This document shows, piece by piece, positions 45,891 through 54,875 of a stretch of DNA of 64,000 nt. Numbering within the stretch: the stretch's first letter is position 1; each line of letters opens with the position of its first letter. The translations under genes and the position numbers were made by a program. The stretch lies in NCBI GenBank assembly GCA_015679245.1, contig CP064953.1, positions 744,001-808,000 on the forward strand. Direction: 5' to 3'. Origin of the DNA: Actinomycetaceae bacterium zg-1166. Lineage in GTDB: Bacteria > Actinomycetota > Actinomycetes > Actinomycetales > Actinomycetaceae. The notes beneath the pieces were generated by a model. The model was not told the DNA's origin. It ran no database searches and worked only from the letters and a program-made list of their open reading frames with translations.

Positions 45891-46739
45891 GTGAGTATAA
45901 ATGAGACGTGTTTTCCCCAGCGTGCCGATATTGACGCACGCGTGTGGAGTGCAAAGGCACGCTCCACAGCTCTGCGTCTTCTCATGGGAGCTGGCCGGGC
46001 TCACCTCGTTGCCTACCGTGGTAAAAATGGATGCTGCACACCTGTGGCACACACTTTTGCGCGCACAGGTGAAGTTGTGTTCGCGATTCCTTCCGCCGAA
46101 CTTGCTTTTCTTCCTGCTGATCGACGCGAGGTTCGCGTCTCTATCGAGAAAGAAGCACCTCACGCCGGGGTCTGCGTGGTCGCTGCAGCACTTCATTTCC
46201 TCGGGCAAGCTCAATGGTATGAAGGGGAGGAAGCACAGGCATATCTTGAGGCCGAGGAGTGCGGATCATTCATAGAAGCTGTTATCGCCGGTGGGGGAGC
46301 TCTCGCGATTGTTGAGACATCCCGCGTCTTGATCCACGATTCTCTGGGAGTGACGCCAATTGCTCTAGGGGAACTTACCTGCGAATTTATGGAGGTTGTT
46401 GAAAAATCTCAAGCTAGTGGGCTTGACGAGTACGCCGCAGTGGATATGGCGAATGAGGCTGGGCTGCTTTCCTCAGCTGTGGTGCTTGATGCTCTCATGC
46501 TCGGGACATTACAAGGAGCCGTTCTTGCCTCGCAGGATGTCAGTACCCTCGTTGAGGAAGAAATAGGAATGGTGTGCGTGGATGTGGATTCCACGGGTCT
46601 CACGCTCATGTATGTCTCAGATATGGAGGCTTCGACGATTTTTCTTCCTTTCACTCGACCGGTGCGATCATTGATGGCTCTCCAAGCTGAGCTGGGTATG
46701 ATGTGCGGGCGTTTGCCTGTACTGGGATTTTCTAGTTGA
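45891..46739 (+). CDS. Iron-regulated protein with DUF2470-like C-terminal domain
   Basis: A 282-residue protein with a predicted split-barrel (PNPOx-like) N-terminal half and a DUF2470-like end (VCVDVDSTGLTLMYV, then TIFLPFTRPVRSL). Proteins of this layout include haem-degrading and haem-binding members (HugZ/HutZ relatives). The match is by pattern only, so haem use is a hypothesis. It starts with GTG 45891 after an AGGAGATTATTC site and lies 38 bp after a clear IdeR-type box, which fits a role in iron or haem supply. The neighbours are unrelated. Confidence 0.5.
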   Translation: MSINETCFPQRADIDARVWSAKARSTALRLLMGAGRAHLVAYRGKNGCCTPVAHTFARTGEVVFAIPSAELAFLPADRREVRVSIEKEAPHAGVCVVAAALHFLGQAQWYEGEEAQAYLEAEECGSFIEAVIAGGGALAIVETSRVLIHDSLGVTPIALGELTCEFMEVVEKSQASGLDEYAAVDMANEAGLLSSAVVLDALMLGTLQGAVLASQDVSTLVEEEIGMVCVDVDSTGLTLMYVSDMEASTIFLPFTRPVRSLMALQAELGMMCGRLPVLGFSS

Positions 46740-47115
46740 GAGAGTCCAGAACCTGAAGGAATCGTGGTGGCTCTTCCGGCAACACGTCATCCTTCCAGTC
46801 TCTTCCGCGCAGAGTGCGCTCTTTACTCAGATTTACCTCTCTATGTGCACCTATAAACTCTTTTCTCTCCGCTCTTATGCCTCGTTGAGTTCAGCTCAAA
46901 TTCTGCATTGCACTGGGGCGTTCGAGGTTAAGACGCATTTGTATCTATTAATCCGGTTTTTGTCTTTCTATCAATGCGAGACATGATGCCGGTTTCCTCT
47001 ATCGGGTGCAGCATCATGTATGACGTGTGCGCCTATGCCGCTTCTTTTTAGGCACTTTAGACGTGTCCGTATATGCAGGATTGGGTGAGGAGAGCGGAAC
47101 AGAACATCTTGCGTA
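46740..47115. other. Non-coding gap with a 9-bp stem structure
   Basis: No gene is supported. ACATGATGC (46981-46989) and GCATCATGT (47011-47019) form a perfect 9-bp stem with a 21-nt loop. It is not beside any gene end and has no assigned role. Confidence 0.45.
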
Positions 47116-47116
47116 C

Positions 47117-47148
47117 AAAAGCGCCGACCCGGAAGAACCGGGCCGGCG
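47117..47148 (-). terminator. Rho-independent terminator of the DUF1540 gene
   Basis: On the minus strand an 11-bp GC-rich stem (arms 47138-47148 and 47122-47132, one G-U pair, 5-nt loop) is followed by C and UUUU. It lies 24 bp after the gene stop. Confidence 0.85.
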
Positions 47149-47171
47149 TAGGAGGTAAGAGGAAATACGGT

Positions 47172-47450
47172 TCAGCGTACCTCGAAGGTGGCGCAGGTGG
47201 CCGTATCGGAAACGGTGATCTTTCCTGCGGTGCAGAGGAGATCTTCGTTATGGGCACACTCAAGGCGCTGACATGCACCCACGGTGCCAGTGGTACCACT
47301 GACGCCACCGCGTGCGTCGAGTTTGAGGAAAGTGCCGCAAGAAGCCTTGCCTTCGCTGCCGGCCATTGTGATAGCGAGTGCGGTGCAGCCGCCGTTGTTG
47401 AATGCACAGGATGTAGTTGCGCAAGAAAGAACTTCAGTATGTGCGGACAT
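47172..47450 (-). CDS. Protein with two DUF1540 cysteine motifs
   Basis: A 92-residue protein made of two copies of the DUF1540 pattern. The first has cysteines at 10, 15, 22 and 38 (CATTSCAFNNGGC then SCGTF), the second at 60, 65, 73 and 86 (CQRLECAHNEDLLC then TCATF). DUF1540 is a small, probably metal-binding or disulfide module of unknown function. AGGAGGCTCTC stands before ATG 47450 and a terminator follows, so this is an independent gene. It is on the strand opposite to a longer cysteine-free frame that is discarded. Confidence 0.87.
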   Translation of the reverse strand: MSAHTEVLSCATTSCAFNNGGCTALAITMAGSEGKASCGTFLKLDARGGVSGTTGTVGACQRLECAHNEDLLCTAGKITVSDTATCATFEVR

Positions 47451-47952
47451 GAGAGCCTCCTACAGTTGTTGTCCACGAACTTGACAGTATTAAATCTAGA
47501 AAAATAGGTGATTCTTTTCTAGAAAGGTATTCCTAACACATGAGCTACTTTCGTATTGCAGTGCTACAAAAACCGTGTGATATCAACGAAAAGTCAATTT
47601 AGCTATATTTTGTTTGCATATATTCAGACGAGTACATCAGACCGTCTGAGTTATGTTCGTATTTCCTAACTTTCCCATAAAGAATAAGGAGCAATTTAGA
47701 TAAATAAGTTGTGCGTAATTGAGAGACGATATGGAAATGTGCGGTTGGGAATACGTGGTGTGCCACGCCAGGCACATACGTTAGGTGTATGCCGGGTGCT
47801 ACGCCTAACGTCACGCCAGGTGCCATGCCAAACGTCACGCCAGGCACTACGTCAGGTACATGTCAGGCACCACGTTAGGTATCGTAATCAACGGTGTTAC
47901 TGAGGAGCGAAAGAGAGGAAAATTCGGAATAATCCAGAAAATCTGGAGACTT
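47451..47952. repeat. Gap with a 24-bp tandem array
   Basis: From about 47755 to 47880, degenerate 24-bp units of the type ACGTCACGCCAGGCACTACGCCAG stand in tandem (five to six copies). The minus-strand frame over them reads PGVTFGMA, PGVTLGVA and PGIHLTYV, an effect of the repeat and not evidence of a protein. The rest holds the DUF1540 promoter on the minus strand and nothing else I can support. Confidence 0.7.
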
Positions 47953-47999
47953 TTATGCCTTCAAGCCCGGCGAGAAAAGTGCCGGACTTGAAGGCATAA
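47953..47999 (-). terminator. Terminator hairpin of the ABC permease operon
   Basis: Arms of 19 bp (47953-47971 and 47981-47999), one G-U pair on the minus strand and a 9-nt loop, starting 10 bp after the permease stop. Confidence 0.8.
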
Positions 48000-48008
48000 C
48001 TCTCACAG

Positions 48009-50672
48009 TTATTCCGTGGCTAGTGCCTCCACAGGGCTCACCTGTGCAGCGCGCCGTCCAGGAAGTATCGAGGCGAGGAGTGCCGCGAGGATAGCCACAA
48101 GGAACACTCCAATGATCTCGAGCCAGGGGATCGTGACAACGAGCACCTCGACATTAAGTGGCAATGACATCAAACCGATCCAACCGAAGAGAACTCCGAT
48201 CCCTGTGCCAAGCATTGCTGCGGTGAGAGCGATAAGAACAGATTCGATGGCAAGCATACGCATCATCTGCTTCTTCGTGAGGCCAAGTGCCCGCAATAGA
48301 CCGTTCTCACGAGTGCGCTCGGCTACCGAGAGCGAGAGGGTATTTGCCAAACCTACAAGCGCCACGAGCACACTTACTCCGAGCAAAGCCATGACCACGA
48401 GAAGCGCACTATTAATGGCGCTCGTATATTGCTCGCGTTCCTGTGCAGCACCATAGGCACCAAGCCTGGGACTAATATTCTGAATCTGACGAATCATCTC
48501 ACCGGCGCTGGCATTATCGTTCAGTTTGACTTGCACGCTCGTCGATCTACCGTGAGGTGAACCTAAGCGGTGAAGATCATCGTGGGTGAGCCACACCGTA
48601 TCTGAATTCGTGATCCATGAGGTTACCACAGGCTTAAAAGTGCGACATTCGCGCACACCACAGAGCTCTACGGGTGCATCTTTGCCCTGGAGACGTGCGA
48701 ATAAGTCCGAGACGAATACCTCACCTGCCTTTGGGGTAGAGATCGGTGAATGTGCAAATCTTGCGAGATTGTCCGCTGCGTGTGCGAAGATCGTAACCCC
48801 GGAATGCGTGGTAGGAGCAGTGGTATCCGGGAAGTTTTCGCCTGCTGACGAATCTGCCGTTTCACTTTGTGTATGAGGCTCAACTGAGCTTGCAGAAGAA
48901 TCTTCTTTCACTGCCGTACCCGCACCAGGAAGTGAGCCGTCTGGATTCACCTCTACCTCACCCGTTTCGGCTGAATAATCTGGCCACTTATCAGAAGCAT
49001 GACGTAGAACTACCGGACTTTCTTCTATAAGTCCAGCTGCTTGCACCCCTGAGAGTGAGGAGATCTTTGCGAGTTCGGACTCGCTGATTGAGCCACGATC
49101 CGAATTTACTGTGAGGTCAAAGGGACGATGAATATCCACCTCAGTGGTCAGAGTATCGCTGAGGGAACGCGCGCCAGCGAGCATCGTCACGATCAATGCC
49201 ACACCGATTGCTACAGCTGTGCCTGTGGCGGCTGTACGTCCAGGGTTTCGCACAGCGTTACGTGCGGCTAGGCGCCCCAACTGAGAACGGAACATTCCAC
49301 CTACAAGACGGGTGAAATAGGGAATCACTACAGAAGTCAGCACAATTGCAGCAACAAAAGCCAGCATCGAACCGGCCAAGGCCAGAAGGAAACCTTCGAC
49401 ACTGGGATTATCCGGTATCTCACGCATCTTGCGGGTACCGTCCCATATAGCAGCACTACCTCCAAGAGCCAACAGTGTTCCCAGAATCGCTGCACGTGTG
49501 TGACTCTTACGTGCAGTTGCCTGAGTATCTTGCAAGAGTGCAGCGAGTGGTGAAATTTTCGTTGCCCCACGAGAAGGTGAGAGGCCAGCAAGCGCTGTGA
49601 GAAGTGTGCCGATAACGAGGACGATAATCACCGATCCAGGAGTGATTGCTGCAAGTGCCTCACCTACAGAAGCTGCAAGGCCACCAGCAATAAGTCCCAC
49701 ACTGGTAAGGGTCGCCCCTAGCCCAACACCGAGGAGGGAGGAAACGAATCCAACGACAAGCATTTCGGCGAGGAGAAGACGGCGCACCTGACGTCCACTC
49801 GCGCCGATACACCGCAGCAGAGCAAGTTCACGGCGGCGTTGCTCAACAATCACTTTAAAGGTGGTAGAGACAACGATGAGCGCCACAACTAGGGCGATTG
49901 CAGGGAATACGAGGAGCATAGCTGTGGACATCGTCGAATTCACGCCGGATCTGCTCAGTTGTTCGCTCACGACGGTATGTGCCGCTGTTGCCACTTCAGC
50001 CTCAGATTTCACTCGCGAATTAATGGCAGAAGCAAGAGCATTTTCGCCTTCTGAGTCTAAAGGAGAGGGGGCAAGAACGAATGCTTGGTGGGTGTGAAGT
50101 TCTGGGTCGAGGGCGCGCAGGCCTTCTGCCGTCATCACGGGAGATACAGAGGCGAAAAAGCGCGCCTCAGAGAGTATACCGACCACGTGTAGAGAGGTGA
50201 CTGACTCATTCTCGCTATAGGCCACGCGTGCGTGAATCTGGCTACCGATCTTCGCGTCGAGGAGTGAAGCTGTTTCTGGAGAGAGCGCTACTTCATTTTC
50301 TGCCTCGGGAAGGTGACCTGCAGCAAGTTCGGGACGCGCGAGTGGCTTCGGATTGACTGAGGTCACAAACGTCGTGGCGCGATTGCCGCTCAACGAGAAA
50401 TTCATGATCCCCCCATACTGGGGAACAACTGCGGCAACACCTTCCACACCACGTATGCGCTGCACAAAGTTCTCATTGATCCCGGAATCACTCTCAATCA
50501 CTGCTGAGACCCCGGTGTACTTCTGTGTAATCGATCGTGTGATGTTCTGGTTGAGTGCTTCGCCGAAAGCGAGAGCTGCAAGTACAAAAGCCATTGAAAT
50601 AAGAATTGCGAGGCTCGTTGCTATATAGCGTCGCCCGTGGGCGCGCACATTGGAGCGAAGTATTTTTCCCAT
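48009..50672 (-). CDS. FtsX/MacB-like ABC transporter permease
   Basis: An 887-residue permease with an N-terminal membrane helix, a periplasm-like MacB core domain (residues about 50-240), three FtsX-type helices (260-375), a second set of two helices (395-460), another extracytoplasmic domain (about 500-740) and three C-terminal FtsX helices. This duplicated FtsX layout is typical of actinobacterial LolCDE/MacB-like systems that move lipids, peptides or drugs, or transmit signals. The extracytoplasmic part has a serine- and threonine-rich insertion near residues 585-640. The start overlaps the ATPase stop (TGATG). The substrate is unknown. Confidence 0.88.
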   Translation of the reverse strand: MGKILRSNVRAHGRRYIATSLAILISMAFVLAALAFGEALNQNITRSITQKYTGVSAVIESDSGINENFVQRIRGVEGVAAVVPQYGGIMNFSLSGNRATTFVTSVNPKPLARPELAAGHLPEAENEVALSPETASLLDAKIGSQIHARVAYSENESVTSLHVVGILSEARFFASVSPVMTAEGLRALDPELHTHQAFVLAPSPLDSEGENALASAINSRVKSEAEVATAAHTVVSEQLSRSGVNSTMSTAMLLVFPAIALVVALIVVSTTFKVIVEQRRRELALLRCIGASGRQVRRLLLAEMLVVGFVSSLLGVGLGATLTSVGLIAGGLAASVGEALAAITPGSVIIVLVIGTLLTALAGLSPSRGATKISPLAALLQDTQATARKSHTRAAILGTLLALGGSAAIWDGTRKMREIPDNPSVEGFLLALAGSMLAFVAAIVLTSVVIPYFTRLVGGMFRSQLGRLAARNAVRNPGRTAATGTAVAIGVALIVTMLAGARSLSDTLTTEVDIHRPFDLTVNSDRGSISESELAKISSLSGVQAAGLIEESPVVLRHASDKWPDYSAETGEVEVNPDGSLPGAGTAVKEDSSASSVEPHTQSETADSSAGENFPDTTAPTTHSGVTIFAHAADNLARFAHSPISTPKAGEVFVSDLFARLQGKDAPVELCGVRECRTFKPVVTSWITNSDTVWLTHDDLHRLGSPHGRSTSVQVKLNDNASAGEMIRQIQNISPRLGAYGAAQEREQYTSAINSALLVVMALLGVSVLVALVGLANTLSLSVAERTRENGLLRALGLTKKQMMRMLAIESVLIALTAAMLGTGIGVLFGWIGLMSLPLNVEVLVVTIPWLEIIGVFLVAILAALLASILPGRRAAQVSPVEALATE

Positions 50673-51388
50673 CAGGCCACCTGCGCAATCTGTTTCGCGG
50701 AAGGTGCACGTAGATCGTGGGTGATCGCCCCGTCCCGTACGATAAGTACGCGATCACCCACGGCGGCAGCATGACGATCATGGGTAACCATGATGACACT
50801 CTGCTCTAGTTCATCTACAGCCGTGCGCAGGAGAGAGAGCACATCAGCCGAAGTAGCTGAATCGAGGTTGCCGGTGGGTTCGTCGGCGACGATCACTGCA
50901 GGCCGCATGACGAGGGCACGTGCGATAGCTACACGCTGAGCTTGCCCGCCCGAGAGCTGAGAAGGCAGGTGATGTAGACGCCCCTCAAGCCCAAGGGTGG
51001 CAATAATTTGTGCCTTCCAGGCCTTATCTGGCTTACGCCCAGCGAGGGAGAGGGGAAGATCGATATTCGCGTCTGCATCGAGGGTGGGAATGAGATTGAA
51101 GCTCTGGAAGACGAAACCGATCCTTTCACGACGAAGCCGCGTGAGGGCAAGATCGCCCAGGCCTGTTATTTCGGTGCCTTTTACATACACAGAGCCGGAG
51201 GTGGCGCGATCAAGTCCAGCGAGGATATGGAGCATCGTGGATTTGCCTGACCCAGACGGGCCCATAATTGAGGTGAATTCGCTCGCACCGAAGTCCACCG
51301 TAACACCGTCGAGGGCTGTGACGTGGGTGTGGGTGCTGCCGTAGATTTTTCTCACATCGACGAGGCTGACAACGGGTTGTGTACTCAC
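50672..51388 (-). CDS. ABC transporter ATP-binding protein (MacB/LolD type)
   Basis: A 238-residue ATPase with [19 protein letters not shown] (Walker A), the LSGGQAQRVAIARAL signature, VIVADEPTGNLDSATS (Walker B) and the MVTHDRHAA switch. The sequence DRATSGSVYVKG and the short length are typical of the MacB/LolD class. GTG 51388 follows AAGGAGAAACG. It is co-transcribed with the large permease. A perfect 7-bp palindrome TGCCAGG-TGAA-CCTGGCA lies 26-43 bp before the start. Confidence 0.93.
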   Translation of the reverse strand: MSTQPVVSLVDVRKIYGSTHTHVTALDGVTVDFGASEFTSIMGPSGSGKSTMLHILAGLDRATSGSVYVKGTEITGLGDLALTRLRRERIGFVFQSFNLIPTLDADANIDLPLSLAGRKPDKAWKAQIIATLGLEGRLHHLPSQLSGGQAQRVAIARALVMRPAVIVADEPTGNLDSATSADVLSLLRTAVDELEQSVIMVTHDRHAAAVGDRVLIVRDGAITHDLRAPSAKQIAQVA

Positions 51389-51413
51389 CGTTTCTCCTTG
51401 AGTGTTGAACCTG

Positions 51414-51431
51414 TGCCAGGTGAACCTGGCA
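51414..51431. promoter_or_regulatory. Palindrome before the MacB-like operon
   Basis: TGCCAGG (51414-51420), a 4-nt loop and CCTGGCA (51425-51431). It lies within the leader of the ATPase gene and may be an operator. Confidence 0.4.
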
Positions 51432-51645
51432 ACCCTGATACTTCCATTTAAGACGTGAGTACTGCTGGGGGGAATGAGGTCAAGGCTAGTTCTGCGGTAG
51501 AGCTAGCTCTACATCCCAGGTAAGGAGAAAACGAGGAGGCCGGATGATACGGAGATAGAGGCAGACCAGTGAAGGTGCAGGAATAAGTCTGCTACACCTT
51601 CACCGGCACAGGTAAGAGAAGAGAAAAAGACATATCTCTCGGGAT

Positions 51646-53070
51646 TTAGAGATCGTAGTAGAGAGCGAACTCGTAAGGGTGCGGACGCTGACGCAGAGGT
51701 TCGATCTCGTGGCTCATCTTGTAGTCGATCCACGCATGGATGAGATCTTCAGTAAAGACATCGCCTTCAAGAAGGAAATCGTGATCCTCAGCTAGAGCTG
51801 CAAGAGCTTCGTCGAGCGAAGCAGGGAGCTGATCGATAAGGGCGTGCTCCTCAGGGGGAAGTTCATACAGATCCTTGTCAATCGGTGAAGCTGGCTCAAT
51901 ACGATTGCGGATGCCATCCAAACCGGCCATGAGTTGTGCAGCGAAAGCGAGGTAGGGGTTGGCCGATGGATCGGGAACACGATATTCAATACGTTTGGAT
52001 TTAGGGGAGGAACCCGTCACGGGGATACGGATACAGGCTGAGCGGTTGCGTGCCGAGTAGACGAGGTTGACGGGAGCTTCGAAGCCAGGAACGAGGCGGT
52101 GGAAAGAATTAATTGAGGGATTCGTGAAGGCAAGAAGAGCAGGAGCATGTGCCAAAAGCCCTCCAATGTACCAGCGCGCCATATCTGAGAGCCCGCCGTA
52201 ACCACGCTCGTCGGCGAAGAGAGGCTTGCCGTCCTTCCATAGAGATTGATGACAGTGCATTCCTGAGCCGTTATCGCCGAAGAGGGGCTTGGGCATGAAT
52301 GTTGCGCTCTTACCGGCAGCGAAAGCCGTGTTTTTGATAACGTACTTGAATTTCATCATGTCATCAGCCGCAGCTTTGAGCGTGGCAAAGGTGTAGTTGA
52401 TTTCCTGCTGTCCGCCCGTACCGACCTCGTGGTGGGCACGTTCAACTGTGAGCCCCACTTTTTCGAGGTTGAGAACCATCTCGTCGCGAAGATCGCATTC
52501 CTGATCAGCAGGTCCTACAGGGAAGTAGCCGCCCTTGACAGGTGTCTTGTAGCCAAGGTTGCCGCCATCTTCCCGACGTCCAGTGTTCCACCAGCCTGAA
52601 TCCGAATCGATGGAATAGAAGGAAGAATTGACCTGCGAATCGAAGCGGATATCGTCGAAAACGTAGAACTCAGCTTCGGCACCGATGTACACGGTGTCCG
52701 CAATTCCTGTTGAGCGAAGATAATCCTCAGCCTTCTGGGCAATATTGCGCGGATCACGTGCGTAGATTTCTTCAGTGAAGGGATCGACGATGGAGAAATT
52801 GACGACGAGGGTTTTTTCCTTTCGGAAGGGATCGACGAAAGCGGAGGAAACATCAGGGATGAGTTTCATATCCGATTCGTGAATGGCGGTAAAACCACGG
52901 ATCGACGAACCGTCGAACATAAGTCCCTCAGTGAAGGCATCCTCGGCAAAGGCTGCTACGGGAATCGTGAAATGTTGCATGACTCCAGGAAGATCGCAGA
53001 ACCGGACGTCGATAAATGTGACGCCTTCGTTTTTAGTGAAGGCAATTGCCTCTTCTGCGCTTGAGAACAT
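51646..53070 (-). CDS. glnA: Glutamine synthetase type I (GlnA1)
   Basis: A 474-residue type I-beta glutamine synthetase. Blocks present: [20 protein letters not shown], the metal glutamates in [11 protein letters not shown] and [35 protein letters not shown], and [19 protein letters not shown]. The adenylylation segment [11 protein letters not shown] carries the tyrosine that GlnE modifies in enteric and actinobacterial enzymes. It is thus the expected target of glnE at 30905. ATG 53070 follows AAGGAGGAGAC. It is separated from the DUF4191 gene by 615 bp of non-coding DNA. Confidence 0.97.
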   Translation of the reverse strand: MFSSAEEAIAFTKNEGVTFIDVRFCDLPGVMQHFTIPVAAFAEDAFTEGLMFDGSSIRGFTAIHESDMKLIPDVSSAFVDPFRKEKTLVVNFSIVDPFTEEIYARDPRNIAQKAEDYLRSTGIADTVYIGAEAEFYVFDDIRFDSQVNSSFYSIDSDSGWWNTGRREDGGNLGYKTPVKGGYFPVGPADQECDLRDEMVLNLEKVGLTVERAHHEVGTGGQQEINYTFATLKAAADDMMKFKYVIKNTAFAAGKSATFMPKPLFGDNGSGMHCHQSLWKDGKPLFADERGYGGLSDMARWYIGGLLAHAPALLAFTNPSINSFHRLVPGFEAPVNLVYSARNRSACIRIPVTGSSPKSKRIEYRVPDPSANPYLAFAAQLMAGLDGIRNRIEPASPIDKDLYELPPEEHALIDQLPASLDEALAALAEDHDFLLEGDVFTEDLIHAWIDYKMSHEIEPLRQRPHPYEFALYYDL

Positions 53071-53685
53071 GTCTCCTCCTTCGTATGCGCGGACTTCCCG
53101 CGCGCTGGGATTAAGCCTAACTCACGCACGGGAAACTCAGGTTGCGTGTATGCAATACGGATATGAGAGTTGTGGTGCGTGATGTGCGCACATGTTGGAA
53201 TCGGGTCGAACATGTGTGTACCCGATGCCATAACGATTGGAACACTCGGCAACATAGTGGTGTGCACGTATGTGGGATCGGGCAGTGGACAAACGTGGTG
53301 CGGTGCGCGGTGCACAAATCTAGTGGGGTATGCACACATGTGAGATTGGGATGCGTGAGTGAGGAACGGCAAGCCAGGAAGGAAATTCTGCTGTTTCTGG
53401 CACGCATAGTGCGGTTCACGCTAGGGGAAAAGATGAAGGGGCTTCTCGTATGAGTTTGTGCCTGCGCGCGAGACGCGTGTGCATGGAGAAAGCAACCCTC
53501 CCTTTGCACGAGTCCGCGCCTACGCGCAAGACACTCACTGAGATATCCCCACATCCACAGATACAGAAGTGGATATGGCCGACCTGCTTACATCACTGGC
53601 GTACCTGGCTTGGTCGTAGCTACGTCGCAGCGACACTAAGTGCACGTTGTAGAGGATTCGTCGTTTGGAGCAAAGCGCTGGGGGA
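53071..53685. other. Gap upstream of glnA1 with an 8-bp inverted repeat
   Basis: No gene is supported. CACATGTT (53189-53196) and AACATGTG (53209-53216) form a perfect inverted repeat with a 12-bp spacer 120 bp before glnA1. The surrounding DNA is GTG-rich and weakly repetitive. Frames over it are low in complexity and conflict between strands. Confidence 0.5.
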
Positions 53686-54384
53686 TTAGCCTCGAAGGGC
53701 GCGACGGCTCACACGAGTCTTTGTCGGGTCGATACCCTTGGGAATACCAATTGCATTGGAGCCGATCGCTTCAAGACGGCGTGCGAGTGCGGCAACTTCA
53801 GCATTCGAGATGTGCTTCGGGAATTTGCGGATCGTGCGTTCTACCTTCGCAAGGGGGACTTGACCTTCACCGCGGCCTACGAAGACAACGTTGATCGGGG
53901 CGTTGGGAGCCACACGCTTGATAGCTTTGCGTTCATCCTCGACGAGGGAGCGTACACGGTTCTTTGGTCCTTCGGCCACGAGCACGACACCTGCACGACC
54001 GATCGCGCGAAAGACCATATCCTGTGTGCGCGGGTTGAGACGTACTGGTTCCGACTTGACATCCCATCCACGACCGATGTTTTCGATCACTGCTGAGGCG
54101 GCACCCGTCATACCATCGAGTTGGGCGTAGCTGGCTCGACGTACGAGATTGGCTAGAAGCAGCATTGGGATGAGTGTCATAAGGAAAATGCCGAGAATCG
54201 TCCACGTGATCCACGACTTTGTAAGGAAAGCTGGGATGAGGCCGACTGCAAGGCCTGCAAGTGCACCGCCAATGAGAGCCCAGGGGAGCCAAGTGTAGCT
54301 GCGCTTTGTGACGCGGTAGGCCTCGGCCATGTAGTTCCACCAGTGCCGCTTCTTAGGGGCATCTGCCTTGCGATCCTTCGCCAT
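53686..54384 (-). CDS. DUF4191 family membrane protein
   Basis: A 232-residue protein with two membrane helices at about residues 35-82 (LPWALIGGALAGLAVGLIPA and ITWTILGIFLMTLIPMLLL), then a soluble C-terminal domain (residues 85-232) with AASAVIENIGRGWDVKSEPVRLNPRTQDMVFR and PINVVFVGRGEGQVPLAKVER. DUF4191 is found only in actinobacteria, usually near lipoate and glutamine synthetase genes, and has no known function. ATG 54384 follows AAAGGATCACC. The context (glnA1, sucB, lpdA) matches that pattern. Confidence 0.88.
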   Translation of the reverse strand: MAKDRKADAPKKRHWWNYMAEAYRVTKRSYTWLPWALIGGALAGLAVGLIPAFLTKSWITWTILGIFLMTLIPMLLLANLVRRASYAQLDGMTGAASAVIENIGRGWDVKSEPVRLNPRTQDMVFRAIGRAGVVLVAEGPKNRVRSLVEDERKAIKRVAPNAPINVVFVGRGEGQVPLAKVERTIRKFPKHISNAEVAALARRLEAIGSNAIGIPKGIDPTKTRVSRRALRG

Positions 54385-54820
54385 GGTGATCCTTTCAGTA
54401 AATTCCCGTTAGATTCTAGGGGATCGTCCCCGAGGTTCCCAAAGGCGCGCCCTAGTGGGGAGGTACTTGCCTGCTGCTATGGCTGTGACGCTCGTGCGTA
54501 AGTGGCGTTTCCTGCATACTGCGTATCGAGGAGATCGAGGAGTAGGACTGATGAGGAGGGGTGGTGCTCGTTAATACTCTGGTTAATACTCTGGCGGGTT
54601 TGCGCAGTTTTTCCGGTGAGTATCTATGTGGATAATCTGGTGTGGGCTAGCGTACATCTCGGTGGGTATCGCGCGGATATCTGGTGACTATCACGTAGGT
54701 AGCTGGTGCGAGCCACTGCGGATATCTGGCGACTATCACGCAGGTATCCGGCGGGCTGCTAGCGTGGATGTCCGCAACTATCCGGCAGCTTTGTGGTGAG
54801 CAGTTACATGGACATAATGC
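54385..54820. repeat. Gap with a 45-bp repeat pair, where lipoate genes often stand
   Basis: Two 45-bp units starting GCGGATATCTGG occur at 54673-54717 and 54718-54762, with shorter TATCCGG echoes on both sides. No lipA, lipB or other gene is present between sucB and the DUF4191 gene, where they stand in many relatives. Confidence 0.65.
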
Positions 54821-54855
54821 GCTGTGGGGCACCCCCATATGGAGCACCCCACAGC
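54821..54855 (-). terminator. Hairpin after sucB
   Basis: GCTGTGGGG (54821-54829) pairs with CCCCACAGC (54847-54855), and inner pairs close the loop around ATAT. It begins 21 bp after the sucB stop on the minus strand. Confidence 0.7.
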
Positions 54856-54875
54856 AACCTATCGGCGAATCCAGA

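Noticed and set aside
47073-47507. Plus-strand frame of 144 codons over the DUF1540 gene
   Set aside because: The minus-strand DUF1540 gene has a ribosome site, a terminator and a family pattern; this frame has none.
47599-47847. Minus-strand frame with PGVTxGxA repeats
   Set aside because: It is generated by the 24-bp tandem array, and there is no ribosome site.
53117-53554. Histidine/threonine-rich frames before glnA1
   Set aside because: Low complexity, conflicting on both strands and lacking a start signal; the DNA is GTG-repeat-like.
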